Positions 10,076 to 21,043 of a DNA stretch of 64,000 nt are shown one piece after another. A program made the position numbers and the translations under genes. Below the pieces are notes generated by a model, which was not told the DNA's origin, ran no database searches, and saw nothing but the letters and a program-made list of their open reading frames with translations. This DNA is from Myxococcota bacterium (GTDB lineage Bacteria; Myxococcota_A; UBA9160; UBA6930). Within the stretch, counting starts at the first letter, position 1; each line of letters starts with the position of its first letter. The stretch spans positions 1 through 64,000 of the forward strand of contig JANQOX010000004.1 of assembly GCA_028285625.1 (NCBI GenBank), given 5' to 3'.

Positions 10076-10456
10076 ATGGCACGAATTGCCGGCGTCGATC
10101 TGCCGCGTAACAAGCAGATCGGGATCGCCTTGACGTACATCTACGGCATCGGCCGGACCCGCGCAGTCGAGATCTGCGGCAAGGCCGAGGTGGACTCCAT
10201 CACCAAGACGGACCATCTCGGCGAGGGCGAGGTCATTCGCCTGCGCGAGATCATCGAGCGCGAGTACCAGGTGGAGGGTGACCTCCGCCGTCAGGTGTCC
10301 CAGAACATCAAGCTGCTGATGGACATCGGCTGCTACCGGGGCCTGCGCCACCGGCGGGGACTGCCCGTCCGTGGCCAGCGAACCCACACCAACGCACGGG
10401 GCCGCAAGGGCCCGAGGAAGACCGTGGCCGGCAAGAAGTCGCCCACGAAGAAGTAG
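10076..10456 (+). CDS. rpsM: 30S ribosomal protein S13
   Basis: 126 residues of uS13, which forms head-to-central-protuberance bridges. [20 protein letters not shown] at the start and [20 protein letters not shown] towards the end are signatures. The lysine-rich tail (KKSPTKK) is usual. It begins 3 bases after rpmJ. Confidence 0.97.
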   Translation: MARIAGVDLPRNKQIGIALTYIYGIGRTRAVEICGKAEVDSITKTDHLGEGEVIRLREIIEREYQVEGDLRRQVSQNIKLLMDIGCYRGLRHRRGLPVRGQRTHTNARGRKGPRKTVAGKKSPTKK

Positions 10457-10466
10457 GGGACCCCCA

Positions 10467-10847
10467 GTGGTCAAGAAGGGCAAGAAGAAGGTCAAGAAGA
10501 ACGTCCAGACCGGGGTGGCTCACATCCACTCGACGTTCAACAACACCCTCATCACGATCACCGACCCGGCCGGCAACGGTCTGGCCTGGGCGAGCGCGGG
10601 TCAGCAGGGCTTCAAGGGTTCGCGCAAGTCGACGCCGTACGCGGCCCAGACGGCTGCCGAGGAGTGCGCCAAGAAGGCGCAGGAGCACGGCGTGCGCACC
10701 CTGTCGGTCTACGTGAAGGGCCCGGGCTCGGGCCGCGAGTCCGCGCTGCGCGCCCTCCAGGCCGCCGGGATGCGCGTGACCATGATCAAGGACGTGACGC
10801 CCGTACCGCACAATGGCTGCCGACCGCCGAAGCGGCGGCGCGTCTAG
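10467..10847 (+). CDS. rpsK: 30S ribosomal protein S11
   Basis: 126 residues of uS11, at the platform near the exiting mRNA. The lysine-rich N-terminus is followed by [18 protein letters not shown], and the end carries [20 protein letters not shown], the family hallmark. The GTG at 10467 gives the expected [11 protein letters not shown] start. No ATG lies upstream in frame after the rpsM stop. Confidence 0.96.
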   Translation: MVKKGKKKVKKNVQTGVAHIHSTFNNTLITITDPAGNGLAWASAGQQGFKGSRKSTPYAAQTAAEECAKKAQEHGVRTLSVYVKGPGSGRESALRALQAAGMRVTMIKDVTPVPHNGCRPPKRRRV

Positions 10848-10858
10848 CGAGGAAACCG

Positions 10859-11488
10859 ATGGCTCGTTACCGAGGATCCGTTTGCCGGCAGTGCCGCCGA
10901 GAAGGGCAGAAGCTCTTTCTCAAGGGCGACCGGTGCTACAGCGAGAAGTGCTCCGTCGATCGGCGCAACTACCCGCCGGGCCAGCATGGCCAGGGGCGGC
11001 CGCGCTTCTCCGACTACGGCGTGCAGCTGCGCGAAAAGCAGAAGGTCAAGCGCATGTACGGACTGCTGGAGAAGCAGTTCGAGGCGACCGTGCACAAGGC
11101 CAGCCGCATGAAGGGCCGCGCCGGCGACAACCTGCTGGCGCTGCTCGAGCGGCGACTGGACAACGTGGTGTTCCGTCTCGGCTTCGCCACGTCCCGCGCC
11201 GAGGCCCGTCAGCTCGTGCGTCACGGTCACTTCCTGGTGAATGGTCGCAAGACCACCATCGGTTCGTTCCTGACCCGTCCGGGGACGCTCATCACCGTGC
11301 GCGACAAGTCGCGTGAGGTGACGCGGATCGCCGGAGCCCTCGAAGCGGCCGAGGAGCGCGCCGTGCCCCAGTGGCTCGAGCTCGACAAGGACAACTTCGC
11401 CGGCAAGGTCAACGCGCTGCCGGCGCGTGAGGACATCACGCTGCCCATCGAAGAGCAGCTGATCGTCGAGCTCTACAGCCGCTACTAG
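10859..11488 (+). CDS. rpsD: 30S ribosomal protein S4, zinc-binding form
   Basis: 209 residues of uS4, a primary 16S rRNA-binding assembly protein. It begins [20 protein letters not shown], and Cys9, Cys12, Cys26 and Cys31 are all kept, marking the zinc-binding version. The S4 RNA-binding domain is visible as [20 protein letters not shown] followed by [10 protein letters not shown]. The ATG at 10859 is preceded by GAGGAAA. In other bacteria S4 represses its own operon. Confidence 0.97.
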   Translation: MARYRGSVCRQCRREGQKLFLKGDRCYSEKCSVDRRNYPPGQHGQGRPRFSDYGVQLREKQKVKRMYGLLEKQFEATVHKASRMKGRAGDNLLALLERRLDNVVFRLGFATSRAEARQLVRHGHFLVNGRKTTIGSFLTRPGTLITVRDKSREVTRIAGALEAAEERAVPQWLELDKDNFAGKVNALPAREDITLPIEEQLIVELYSRY

Positions 11489-11567
11489 CGAAACGAGGCC
11501 GATCGCATTCGCGTTGCCCGGGGGGCAGCGCTGGCGACGGCCACACCCTCCCAACGAGGAGACATCC

Positions 11568-12596
11568 ATGCAGCAGGAACTCATCGCGAGGAACTGGCGA
11601 AAGCTCATTCGGCCGCGGCGGCTCGAGCTCGAAGAAGCCGAGTCGACGGGGCGCTACGGACGCTTCTGGTGCGAGCCGCTCGAGCGCGGCTTCGGCCAGA
11701 CGCTCGGGAACTCGCTTCGCCGCGTGCTGCTTTCGAGCCTGCAGGGCGCGGCGGTCACCACCGTGCGCATCAACGGCGTCCTTCACGAGTTCTCGACCAT
11801 TCCGGGCGTCCTCGAGGACGTCTCGGACGTGATCCTGAACCTCAAGGAGGTGAGCCTCCGGATGCACGCCGAGGGTCCGCGGACCCTGCGCGTGCGTCGC
11901 AAGGAGAAGGGCATCGTCACGGCCGGTGACCTGCAGTCGGACGACCAGACCGTCGAGATCATGAATCCCGACCAGCTGATCGCCACGCTCACGGGCGAGG
12001 CCGACTTCGAGCTCGAGTGCACCGCCGATCTCGGCAAGGGCTACGTGCTGGCCGAGGTGAACAAGGAGGAGGAGATGCCGATCGGCACCGTGCCGATCGA
12101 CTCGATCTTCTCGCCGGTTCGCCGTGTGAACTACACGGTCACGCCGGCCCGCGTGGGTCGCGACACCGGGTTCGACCGGCTGAACCTCGAGGTCTGGACC
12201 GACGGCTCGGTGGATCCGGCCGACGCCGTGGCCTACGGCGCGAAGATCCTGAAGGATCAGCTCGCGATCTTCATCAACTTCGAAGAGCCGACCGAGATGG
12301 CGGCGCCGATGCTGGACGAGCCCGAGCCGCTCAACCCGAACCTGTTCCGGTCGGTGGACGAGCTCGAGCTCTCGGTCCGGTCGGCCAACTGCCTCCAGAA
12401 CGCGAACATCCGGTACATCGGAGAGCTGGTGCAGCGCACCGAGTCCGAGATGCTGAAGACCAAGAACTTCGGACGGAAGTCGCTCAACGAGATCAAGGAG
12501 GTCCTCACGTCGATGGAGCTCCACCTCGGAATGACCCTGGACGGCTTCCCGTCGCGCAAGGAGCTCGAGCAGCGCTCGCGCGAACGCGAGGGATAG
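11568..12596 (+). CDS. rpoA: RNA polymerase subunit alpha
   Basis: 342 residues. The N-terminal domain, which dimerises and nucleates polymerase assembly, shows [20 protein letters not shown]. The C-terminal domain, which contacts UP elements and activators, shows [20 protein letters not shown] and [18 protein letters not shown]. The ATG at 11568 has an ACGAGGAGA ribosome-binding site. A 79-base gap precedes it with a small TTGCCC/GGGCAG hairpin; I see no promoter there. Its place between rpsD and rplQ is conserved. Confidence 0.98.
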   Translation: MQQELIARNWRKLIRPRRLELEEAESTGRYGRFWCEPLERGFGQTLGNSLRRVLLSSLQGAAVTTVRINGVLHEFSTIPGVLEDVSDVILNLKEVSLRMHAEGPRTLRVRRKEKGIVTAGDLQSDDQTVEIMNPDQLIATLTGEADFELECTADLGKGYVLAEVNKEEEMPIGTVPIDSIFSPVRRVNYTVTPARVGRDTGFDRLNLEVWTDGSVDPADAVAYGAKILKDQLAIFINFEEPTEMAAPMLDEPEPLNPNLFRSVDELELSVRSANCLQNANIRYIGELVQRTESEMLKTKNFGRKSLNEIKEVLTSMELHLGMTLDGFPSRKELEQRSREREG

Positions 12597-12599
12597 GGC

Positions 12600-12977
12600 A
12601 TGCGCCACCGAAAACGACACGGCAAGCTCGGACGCGACAGCGCACACCGCAAGGCGCTCATGCGCAACATGGTGACGTCGCTGCTCGACCACGAGCGCAT
12701 CGAGACCACCGATGCCAAGGCCAAGGAGCTGCGGCGCGTCGCCGATCGCATGATCACGCTCGGCAAGAAGGGCGACCTGCACGCGCGGCGTCGGGCTCTC
12801 TCGGTCATCCGCAGCAAGGACGTGGCGGCCAAGGTCTTCGGCGAACTGGCCGAGCGCTACAAGACGCGCGAGGGTGGCTACACCCGCGTGCTCAAGGTGC
12901 GCCAGCGCACGGGAGACGCGGCCCCGCTGTCGATCGTCGAACTGGTGGACGGCGGAGCTTCCGCCTCGACCGAGTAG
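12600..12977 (+). CDS. rplQ: 50S ribosomal protein L17
   Basis: 125 residues of bL17. [20 protein letters not shown] and the following [21 protein letters not shown] are diagnostic, and the end contains [20 protein letters not shown]. It closes the ribosomal array. The next gene, a TlpA-type thioredoxin, begins only 6 bases later, so transcription probably continues. Confidence 0.97.
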   Translation: MRHRKRHGKLGRDSAHRKALMRNMVTSLLDHERIETTDAKAKELRRVADRMITLGKKGDLHARRRALSVIRSKDVAAKVFGELAERYKTREGGYTRVLKVRQRTGDAAPLSIVELVDGGASASTE

Positions 12978-12983
12978 GCCATC

Positions 12984-13514
12984 GTGTCGCGGTCGGCGGG
13001 GACGATCCTGCTCTTCGCGGGGCTCGCCGCCGCCGCCGTCTGGCTGCTGCTGCGCGATCCGCTGCCCGCAGCGCCGATCGCCACCGGCCAGCCGGCGCCC
13101 GGCTTCGCCCTGCCCCGGGTGGGGGCCGAGGGCGAGCTGCGCCTGGCCGACCTGCGCGGCCAGGTGGTCCTCGTGAACTTCTGGGCCACCTGGTGCAAGC
13201 CCTGCGAAGACGAGATGCCCGCCATGGAGAGGCTGCATCAGTCGCTCGAAGGCCGTGCCTTCGAGCTGGTTGCGGTATCGGTGGACGAGGGGCCCGATGA
13301 GGTCGTGGCGTTCCAGGAGAGGCTCGGCCTGTCCTTCCCGATCGTGCTCGACGTCGAGCGCGACGTGGCACGCGACTACCAGAGCTTCAAGTTTCCCGAG
13401 ACCTTTCTGATCGACGCCGAGGGGGTGCTCGTGGCCCGGTACATCGGTCCCCGAGACTGGGACGCGCCGGAATATCAGGCGCGGATCGAGCGGCTGCTCG
13501 GGGAAGGGTCCTGA
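12984..13514 (+). CDS. TlpA/ResA-type membrane-anchored thioredoxin
   Basis: 176 residues. An N-terminal membrane anchor (ILLFAGLAAAAVWLLL) is followed by a periplasmic thioredoxin fold. The redox motif lies in NFWATWCKPCEDEMP (CxxC as CKPC, about residues 71-74). The conserved cis-proline region is KFPETFLID. Proteins of this family reduce disulfides in the periplasm, often for cytochrome c maturation. No cytochrome genes are nearby, so the client is unknown. The start is GTG at 12984. Confidence 0.85.
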   Translation: MSRSAGTILLFAGLAAAAVWLLLRDPLPAAPIATGQPAPGFALPRVGAEGELRLADLRGQVVLVNFWATWCKPCEDEMPAMERLHQSLEGRAFELVAVSVDEGPDEVVAFQERLGLSFPIVLDVERDVARDYQSFKFPETFLIDAEGVLVARYIGPRDWDAPEYQARIERLLGEGS

Positions 13515-13592
13515 GCCGGTAGGGACCCGGTGTTCCGGCTGCGGCGGGCGGAGGGCAGGGGTATCCTGTCGGCGCCCTCCAGGGGGGAAGGG

Positions 13593-13895
13593 GTGGCTCG
13601 AAGGCGATGGTGGATCGCGCCGGTGCTCGTCGCCGCGGCGCTGGTGCTCGCCCTGCTGGACCGCGAGAGCGGGATCCCGGCCTGGCGTAGCCTGCGGGCG
13701 GACCAGCAGCAGGCGGCGGATCGCGTGCGCGCCCTCGAGCGCGAGGTCGATCGGGCGGAGCGGGAGGCCGCGGCCCTCGTCGACGATCCGTTCGCCCTCG
13801 AAGCGGCCATCCGCGAAGATCTGGGTCTCGCCCGACCGGGCGAGACCGTGGTGCGGATGCCCGAGGGCACCGGACCCGGCGGCGCCGCGCACTAG
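13593..13895 (+). CDS. FtsB/DivIC-like septum protein
   Basis: About 100 residues: a short basic N-terminus, one membrane segment (WWIAPVLVAAALVLALL), then a coiled coil rich in Arg, Glu and Ala (QQQAADRVRALEREVDRAER), ending with an FtsB-like DDPFALEAAIREDLGLARPGE block. FtsB joins FtsL and FtsQ in the divisome. I chose the GTG at 13593, behind GGGGGGAAGG, over the GTG at 13530 because it places the membrane segment at the very N-terminus as in FtsB. argS follows 67 bases later. Confidence 0.75.
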   Translation: MARRRWWIAPVLVAAALVLALLDRESGIPAWRSLRADQQQAADRVRALEREVDRAEREAAALVDDPFALEAAIREDLGLARPGETVVRMPEGTGPGGAAH

Positions 13896-13962
13896 TCGGG
13901 CGTGGGCCCGGGGCCGGCGGCCCTTCCTTGACCCCGAACGACACGGAGGCGACGTTTCGCAG

Positions 13963-15696
13963 GTGCGGGAGAAGCTCGAAGTCGCGCTTGCCGAGGCGGT
14001 GTCGACCCTGCTCGCCGAGGCCGGCGATGCGGAGGCGCCGCCGGCGTTTTCCGTCGAGGCTCCGCGACAGGAGAGCCACGGGGATTTCGCCTGCAACGCC
14101 GCGATGTTGTTGGCCAAACGTCTCCGCAGGCCGCCGCGCGAGATCGCCGAGAAGCTGATCGAGACGCTCGGCGACGCAGCCGGCCTGGTGTCGCGCGCCG
14201 AGGTCGCCGGGCCGGGCTTCGTGAACGTCTGGCTGGCCGGAGATCGCTGGCAGGACTCGCTGCGAACCATCCTCGAGGCCGGGCCCGCCTTCGGGCGCTC
14301 GGACGAGGGCAAGGGCCGCAAGGTCCAGGTCGAGTTCGTGTCGGCGAACCCCACGGGTCCGCTCAGTCTGGGCCACGGTCGGCAGGCGGTGCTCGGCGAC
14401 GGCATCTCCCGGCTGCTCGACGCCACCGGTTGGGACGTCACCCGGGAGTACTACTTCAACAACGGGGGCCGGCAGATGCGGGTCCTCGGCGACTCGGTGA
14501 AGGCGCGCTACCTGGAACTGCTCGGGCGAGCGGCGCCGCCGCCCGCCGAAGCCCTGGCCGATGCCGACGCCCCCTGGCCCGAGGCCATCGGGGGCCTGCC
14601 CGTGGCGTTCCCCCGCGACGGCTACCAGGGCGACTACATCGTCGAGATCGCCCGCAGCCTCGTCGAGCGCCACGGCGAGGGCTGGGTGGACGAGCCGGGG
14701 GAGGGCGGTTTCCGCGACGAAGCCGAGCGCGTGATCTTCGCCGAGATCGGCGCCACGCTCGAGACGATCCGCCTGCGCTTCGACGTCTACACCAACGAGA
14801 AGTCCCTCTACGACGAGGGCCGCATCGACGAGGTCCTGGCCGACTTGCGCGAGACCGGGCTCGTGGCCGAAGCCGAGGGCGCGACCTGGCTGCGTGCGAC
14901 CGAGCTGGGCCTGCCTCGCGATCGCGTCCTGGTCCGCAGCAACGGCGACCCCACCTACATCCTCCCCGACATCGCCTATCACCGCGAGAAGTTCCGCCGC
15001 GGCTTCGAGTGGATCATCGACGTGATGGGCGCAGATCACGTGGATCAGGTGCCGTTCGTGCGCGCGGCCATCGGTCTGCTCGGGTTCGACTCCGATCGCA
15101 TCGAGCTGGTGATGAACCAGTTCGTGACGCTCTCGAGCGGCGGTTCGACGGTCAAGCAATCCACGCGTCGCGCGACCTTCATCACCGTGGACGAGCTGGT
15201 CGCCGACGTCGGCGTCGACGTGTTCCGGCTCTTCATGGTGCAGCGCAAGCCCGAGGGCCATCTGGACTTCGATCTCGACCTCGCCAAGGAGGCCGACTGG
15301 ACGAAGAACCCCGCCTACTACCTGCAGTACGCCCATGCACGAACCCACGGGATCGAGCGGCAGGCCACCGAGCGCGGCGTCGCCATGCCGGCGCCGGATG
15401 GGTTCGATGGCTCGCGTCTCGACCTGCCCGAAGAAACCGCACTGCTGCGCAAGCTCGGCGAGTTCCCCGAGGTCGTGTCCCGAGCAGCCGAGGCCCGCGC
15501 CCCGCACCACGTGGCCTACTACCTGCGAGAGGTGGCGGGCCTCTGGAACCCCTACGTCCAGGATGGAAAGCGCCACCGCATTCTCGGTGACGACGCGGCC
15601 CTGACCGCGGCGCGCCTGGGGTTGGTACTCGGCGTCCGAACCGTGCTGGCCAGCGGTCTCGAGCTGTTGGGCATGAGTGCACCGGAGCGCATGTAA
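13963..15696 (+). CDS. argS: Arginyl-tRNA synthetase
   Basis: 577 residues; charges tRNA-Arg. The N-terminal Add1 tRNA-binding domain is present. It is followed by the catalytic Rossmann domain with VEFVSANPTGPLSLGHGRQA, where the first His of the HIGH-like motif is Ser, as in some bacterial relatives. GDPTYILPDIAYHREKFRRG and GADHVDQVPFVRAA are also typical. The C-terminal helical anticodon domain holds NPAYYLQYAHAR. The stop TAA overlaps the ATG of the next gene (TAATG). Confidence 0.96.
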   Translation: MREKLEVALAEAVSTLLAEAGDAEAPPAFSVEAPRQESHGDFACNAAMLLAKRLRRPPREIAEKLIETLGDAAGLVSRAEVAGPGFVNVWLAGDRWQDSLRTILEAGPAFGRSDEGKGRKVQVEFVSANPTGPLSLGHGRQAVLGDGISRLLDATGWDVTREYYFNNGGRQMRVLGDSVKARYLELLGRAAPPPAEALADADAPWPEAIGGLPVAFPRDGYQGDYIVEIARSLVERHGEGWVDEPGEGGFRDEAERVIFAEIGATLETIRLRFDVYTNEKSLYDEGRIDEVLADLRETGLVAEAEGATWLRATELGLPRDRVLVRSNGDPTYILPDIAYHREKFRRGFEWIIDVMGADHVDQVPFVRAAIGLLGFDSDRIELVMNQFVTLSSGGSTVKQSTRRATFITVDELVADVGVDVFRLFMVQRKPEGHLDFDLDLAKEADWTKNPAYYLQYAHARTHGIERQATERGVAMPAPDGFDGSRLDLPEETALLRKLGEFPEVVSRAAEARAPHHVAYYLREVAGLWNPYVQDGKRHRILGDDAALTAARLGLVLGVRTVLASGLELLGMSAPERM

Positions 15697-16295
15697 TGGC
15701 GGAGACGAAGAAGTCGCGGAGTCGAAGCGGCCTGGGTGCGCTGCTGGCCACGCTCGCGGGGGCGGCGGTCCTGGTGATGCTCGGTTTCGGGCTGGGCCTG
15801 CTGGCGGGCGCTGCGTACGAAGACCCGACGCTCGTGGCCGACCACCTGGCGGGCCGCAGCGAGATGGTCGCACTCGACGACAGCGCTGCGCCTGCGTCGC
15901 CGGAGCCCGTTCGCGACTTCGGTGTGGCTGTCGAGCCCCCGCGGCCCCCGCCCGAACCCGCCCGCCAGCCGCTGGGCTCGGGGGCGACCGCAAGCCCTGC
16001 GTCGCCGTCCGCACCCGCCCCGGTCGCGGCGCCGCCGCCCCGTCGCACCGCCGCACCGGCGCCCACGAACGGCAGTTTCGTGATCCAGGTGGGTGCCTTT
16101 GGCGAGTCGGCCGGCGCGCGGCGTTTGCGCGACTCCTTGCGGGCCAAGGGGTTCTCCACCGAGGTCGTCGAACTCACCGGGGCCGCGCGCTACAAGGTGC
16201 GCGTCGGCCCGATCGCGACGCGCGGCGAGGCCGACCGGATGGCCGGAGTACTCAAGCGCGAACACGACCTCAACACCTGGGTGGTCGCGCGCTAG
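15696..16295 (+). CDS. Membrane-anchored SPOR-domain protein
   Basis: 199 residues. A cytoplasmic basic stretch precedes one membrane helix (AGAAVLVMLGFGLGLLAGAA). A long proline/alanine-rich linker follows (about residues 65-123). The last 70 residues form a SPOR domain beginning SFVIQVGAFGESAGARRLRD and containing ARYKVRVGPIATRGEADRM. SPOR domains bind denuded glycan at the division septum, so a role in cell-wall or division is likely, in line with the FtsB-like gene nearby. Its ATG overlaps the argS stop. Confidence 0.85.
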   Translation: MAETKKSRSRSGLGALLATLAGAAVLVMLGFGLGLLAGAAYEDPTLVADHLAGRSEMVALDDSAAPASPEPVRDFGVAVEPPRPPPEPARQPLGSGATASPASPSAPAPVAAPPPRRTAAPAPTNGSFVIQVGAFGESAGARRLRDSLRAKGFSTEVVELTGAARYKVRVGPIATRGEADRMAGVLKREHDLNTWVVAR

Positions 16296-16305
16296 GCGCA
16301 ACGAC

Positions 16306-17175
16306 ATGCCCGAGAACCCGCGCTACTTCATCGCCGGCTCCGCCGGACAACTCGGCACCGCACTGCTGGGCCGGTTGGGCGACCAGGCCTTTGGCCAGGA
16401 CATCGACACCCTCGATGTGGCCGACCCGGGGCCCGTGGCCGAGGCGCTCGACCGTCATCGCCCGGAGGTCGTGATCAACGCCGCGGCCTTCACCCACGTG
16501 GACCGTTGCGAACGCGAGCCCGAGCTGGCCGAGCGGGCCAACGCCGTGGCGCCCGGCGTGCTCGCCGAGGCGTGTGCGGCGCGGGGGTTGCGCTTCGTCC
16601 ACGTCTCGACCGACTACGTGTTCCCGGGCGACGCAGACCGTCCCTACGCCGAAGACGATCCGCCGGGGCCGGTGTCCGCCTACGGCCGCACCAAGCTCGA
16701 CGGCGAGCGCCGGGTGCACGCGGTCGATCCCGACTTCCTGGTGGTGCGAACCAGCTGGGTCTACGGCCGCGGTCGCAACTTCCCGGCGGCGATCCTGGCC
16801 CAGGCCCTCGCGGGCAAGCCGATCCAGGTGGTCGACGACCAGCTGGGCTGCCCCACCTGGGCCCGCGACCTGGCCGACGGCCTGCTCGGCCTGCTTTCGG
16901 CCCAGGGTCGCGGTCTCTATCATCTCGTCGGCGGCGGGACCGCGAGCTGGTGGGATCTGGCGAGGGCCGTCCTCGACGCCACAGGCCACGCCGACGTGGC
17001 GATCGCGCGCATCGGCACCGGAGACCTCGATCTCGATGCGCCGCGGCCGGCCTACTCGGTGCTCGGATGCGAGCGGGCCAGGCAGCTGGGCGTCGTGATG
17101 CGGCCCTGGCGGGAAGCGCTCGAGGACTACCTGGGTTCGGACGAAGCGCCCGAAGGGGCCGGGTCCGGGCGATGA
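16306..17175 (+). CDS. rfbD: dTDP-4-dehydrorhamnose reductase (RmlD family)
   Basis: 289 residues of an SDR-type reductase that makes dTDP-L-rhamnose for surface polysaccharides. The NAD(P)-binding FIAGSAGQLGTALLGRL stands at the N-terminus. VVINAAAFTHVDRCE, VHVSTDYVFPG and the catalytic YGRTK are conserved. TSWVYGRGRNFP is also typical of RmlD. The rest of the rhamnose pathway is not adjacent. The gene ends in a GGGTCCGGGCGATGA segment that is repeated downstream; its stop overlaps an ATG opening a micro-ORF. Confidence 0.9.
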   Translation: MPENPRYFIAGSAGQLGTALLGRLGDQAFGQDIDTLDVADPGPVAEALDRHRPEVVINAAAFTHVDRCEREPELAERANAVAPGVLAEACAARGLRFVHVSTDYVFPGDADRPYAEDDPPGPVSAYGRTKLDGERRVHAVDPDFLVVRTSWVYGRGRNFPAAILAQALAGKPIQVVDDQLGCPTWARDLADGLLGLLSAQGRGLYHLVGGGTASWWDLARAVLDATGHADVAIARIGTGDLDLDAPRPAYSVLGCERARQLGVVMRPWREALEDYLGSDEAPEGAGSGR

Positions 17176-17212
17176 CGAACGGGTCCGGGCGACTGACGAA
17201 CGGGTCCGAGCG
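17161..17212 (+). repeat. Tandem repeat at the rmlD-uxs junction
   Basis: GGGTCCGGGCGATGACGAAC (17161-17180) is followed by GGGTCCGGGCGACTGACGAA plus C (17181-17201) and a partial third copy GGGTCCGAGCG (17202-17212). The period is 20-21 bases. The first copy carries the stop of the reductase. Slippage or tandem duplication of the gene end is the simplest explanation. Confidence 0.8.
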
Positions 17213-17240
17213 GCCGAAGAAGGGGCGCGACGATGGCTGA
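17172..17240 (+). other. Bridging micro-ORF between rmlD and the UXS-like gene
   Basis: The ATG at 17172 overlaps the reductase stop (ATGA). It opens a 22-residue frame, [16 protein letters not shown] and onward, whose TGA at 17238-17240 lies eight bases inside the next gene, which starts at 17233. The TNGS repeat in the peptide reflects the DNA repeat. GAAGAAGGGG within it can act as ribosome-binding site for the next gene. Confidence 0.45.
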
Positions 17241-18201
17241 GCAGCACGGATTCCGGAGGGTCCTCGTCACGGGCGGGGCGGGCTTCATCGGCTCGCACCT
17301 GTGCCGTCGGCTGCTGGCCGAGGGTTGCGAGGTGCTCTGCTTCGACAACCTGCTCACGGGCCATATGTCGAACATCGACGAGCTACTGGGTCGCCCGGAC
17401 TTCTCCTTCGAGCACTACGACGTCACCAACTACCTGTACGTGGACGGCCCGCTCGACGCGATCCTCCACTTCGCGTCCCCGGCGAGCCCGGCCGACTTCG
17501 AGCGGCTGCCCATCCAGATCCTCAAGGTCGGCTCCCTCGGGACCCACAAGGCGCTGGGCCTGGCCAAGGCCAAGGGCGCGCGCTTCCTGCTGGCCAGCAC
17601 CAGCGAGTGCTACGGCGACCCCGAGGTGAACCCGCAGCCCGAGACCTACCTCGGTCGCGTGAACCCCGTCGGTATCCGCGGGGTGTACGACGAAGCCAAG
17701 CGCTTCGCCGAGGCCATGACCATGGCCTATCACCGCCACCACGGGGTCGAGGCCCGCATCGTGCGCATCTTCAACACCTTCGGTCCGCGCATGCAGATCG
17801 ACGACGGGCGCGCGATTCCGAACTTCATGACCAAGGCGATCCTCGGCGAGGACGTGGTGGTCTACGGCGATGGCAGTCAGACGCGCTCGATCCAGTTCGT
17901 GGACGACCTGGTCGAAGGCATCTGGCGCCTGCTGCGGTCGGACTACGTCGGGCCGATGAACATCGGGAGCCAGGCCGAGATCAGCATGGCCGACCTGGCG
18001 CGCACGATCATCCGGATCACCGAGAGCCGCAGCGAGCTGGTCTTCGGGCCGCTCCCCGCCGACGATCCGAAGGTGCGCCGGGCCGACAACACCCTGGCTC
18101 GGGAGATCCTGGGTTGGGAGCCGCAGGTGCCGCCCGAAGAGGGGCTGCGCATGACGGCCGACTACTTCCGAAAGGCGTTGGCCGATCGCGGGTCCACCTG
18201 A
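17233..18201 (+). CDS. NAD-dependent nucleotide-sugar epimerase/decarboxylase, UXS-like
   Basis: 322 residues of an extended SDR. The NAD site [19 protein letters not shown] is at the N-terminus. Further blocks are [33 protein letters not shown] and the catalytic YDEAK (in [13 protein letters not shown]). [19 protein letters not shown] and [17 protein letters not shown] match UDP-glucuronate decarboxylase, which makes UDP-xylose. dTDP-glucose dehydratases are close relatives, so the exact substrate is not certain. It sits with RmlD, suggesting surface-glycan synthesis. Confidence 0.85.
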   Translation: MAEQHGFRRVLVTGGAGFIGSHLCRRLLAEGCEVLCFDNLLTGHMSNIDELLGRPDFSFEHYDVTNYLYVDGPLDAILHFASPASPADFERLPIQILKVGSLGTHKALGLAKAKGARFLLASTSECYGDPEVNPQPETYLGRVNPVGIRGVYDEAKRFAEAMTMAYHRHHGVEARIVRIFNTFGPRMQIDDGRAIPNFMTKAILGEDVVVYGDGSQTRSIQFVDDLVEGIWRLLRSDYVGPMNIGSQAEISMADLARTIIRITESRSELVFGPLPADDPKVRRADNTLAREILGWEPQVPPEEGLRMTADYFRKALADRGST

Positions 18202-18253
18202 TGGACCCCTCGCGCATCCGGAACTTCTGCATCCTCGCGCGGCGAGGCGCGTG

Positions 18254-18254
<1 letters not shown>
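18201..18254 (+). other. LepA-start copy acting as bridging micro-ORF
   Basis: The ATG at 18201 overlaps the stop of the UXS-like gene (TGATG). The frame reads [17 protein letters not shown] and stops at TGA 18252-18254, which again overlaps the true lepA ATG (TGATG). The first eleven residues equal those of LepA. This 17-residue peptide is probably translated because it keeps the original junction and its ribosome-binding context. Confidence 0.6.
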
Positions 18255-20053
<1,799 letters not shown>

Positions 20054-20890
20054 GTGGCGCGCAAAGAGAAGGCCGAGAGCGACGAGGCGCAGGAGCAGAG
20101 CTCGTGGCTGGGCGACCTGCCCACGCTCGTGCTCGCCGTCGGCGTGGCCCTGCTGATCCGCACGTTCCTCTTCCAGTCGTTCTACGTGCCCTCGGACTCG
20201 ATGTTCCCGACGATGCTGATCGGCGACCACGTGTTCGTGAACAAGCTCGTGTATGGCCTGAAGGTCCCGTTCTCGGACCTGCGCGTGGCCCGCTTTCGCG
20301 AGCCCAAGCGGGGCGAGGTCGTCGTCTTCCAGCTCGGCCGCGGCGCGGGCGGCATCCACCCCGCGGACCTGCGGCCCGACCTCCCGCGCGACGCATTCGT
20401 GAAGCGCCTGGTCGGGCTGCCGGGGGACCGGGTCGCCGTGCGCGACGGCCAGATCATCCTGAACGGCGAACCCGTGCCGCTCGAGCCCACCGGCGAGACC
20501 TTCACGGACGACGCGGGCCGCGTGTTCGAAGTGCTGATCGAGCAGCTCGGCGACTGCCGGCATCGCGTGCTCGCGCACCCGCAGCTGCCCGACATCTCCA
20601 TGGCCGAGCGCGAGGTCAAGCCCGGCCGGTACCTCTTCATGGGCGACAATCGCGACAATTCCCACGACGGACGGCGCTTCGGAACGGTGCGCCTGCAAGA
20701 GCTCGAGGGGCCGGCCGGCCTGCTCTACTGGTCCTGGGACTGGAGCGGCAGCTGGTTCGCGCTGCTCAACCCGATGGTGTGGATCGAGAATCTCGGCGGC
20801 AAGACGCGCTGGGAGCGCTTCGGGCGCTTCCAGGAGTGTTTCGCACCGGGTGAGCCCATTCCCCCGGCGCCTGCATCAAACAAGATTTGA
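20054..20890 (+). CDS. lepB: Signal peptidase I
   Basis: 278 residues; removes signal peptides at the periplasmic face of the inner membrane. One N-terminal membrane segment (TLVLAVGVALLIRTFLF) precedes the catalytic Ser49 in VPSDSMFPTML. The general-base Lys117 is in AFVKRLVGLPGDRVAV. The GDNRDNSHDGRRFG box closes the catalytic core. There is no second membrane span as in E. coli; this is the one-anchor form. It starts at GTG directly after lepA. Confidence 0.95.
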   Translation: MARKEKAESDEAQEQSSWLGDLPTLVLAVGVALLIRTFLFQSFYVPSDSMFPTMLIGDHVFVNKLVYGLKVPFSDLRVARFREPKRGEVVVFQLGRGAGGIHPADLRPDLPRDAFVKRLVGLPGDRVAVRDGQIILNGEPVPLEPTGETFTDDAGRVFEVLIEQLGDCRHRVLAHPQLPDISMAEREVKPGRYLFMGDNRDNSHDGRRFGTVRLQELEGPAGLLYWSWDWSGSWFALLNPMVWIENLGGKTRWERFGRFQECFAPGEPIPPAPASNKI

Positions 20891-20986
20891 GATCGGCGAG
20901 CCCCGCGGGAGCGGGCGCGCGCCATCTCCGTGGCCTCCGACGCTCGCGTCCTCCACGGCCCGCTGGTGTCCCCACTTCGGGACCGG

Positions 20987-20992
20987 TATTCT
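20987..20992 (+). promoter_or_regulatory. Possible -10 element for the pyr operon
   Basis: TATTCT, preceded by GG, resembles a -10 box and would start transcription near base 999 of this kilobase, about six bases before the PyrR hairpin. No good -35 is visible 17 bases upstream. It is the best candidate in the 153-base gap after lepB. Confidence 0.35.
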
Positions 20993-21004
20993 CGCGCTGC
21001 CTCG

Positions 21005-21037
21005 CCTTTTAACTCCGTCCCGTGAGGCGGAGAAGGG
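21005..21037 (+). promoter_or_regulatory. PyrR-binding hairpin overlapping the pyrR ribosome-binding site
   Basis: In RNA, CCUU (21005-21008) pairs with AAGG (21033-21036) and CUCCG (21013-21017) pairs with CGGAG (21028-21032), around the loop UCCCGUGAGG. This matches the PyrR binding loop known from Bacillus and mycobacterial pyr leaders: a UCC-GUGAGG loop, a short stem, and a purine bulge. The 3' strand AGAAGGG is also the Shine-Dalgarno for the GTG at 21044. PyrR bound here would block translation start, as proposed for mycobacteria, so no terminator is needed. Confidence 0.85.
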
Positions 21038-21043
21038 TTTCCG

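Noticed and set aside
13896..13962. TTGACC and a GGGCC/GGCCC hairpin in the gap before argS, as terminator plus promoter
   Set aside because: The hairpin is weak and no reasonable -10 lies at the right distance; it could be chance in GC-rich DNA.
13387..16056. Minus-strand frame of nearly 890 codons opposite argS
   Set aside because: ArgRS motifs are on the plus strand; the antisense product looks random.
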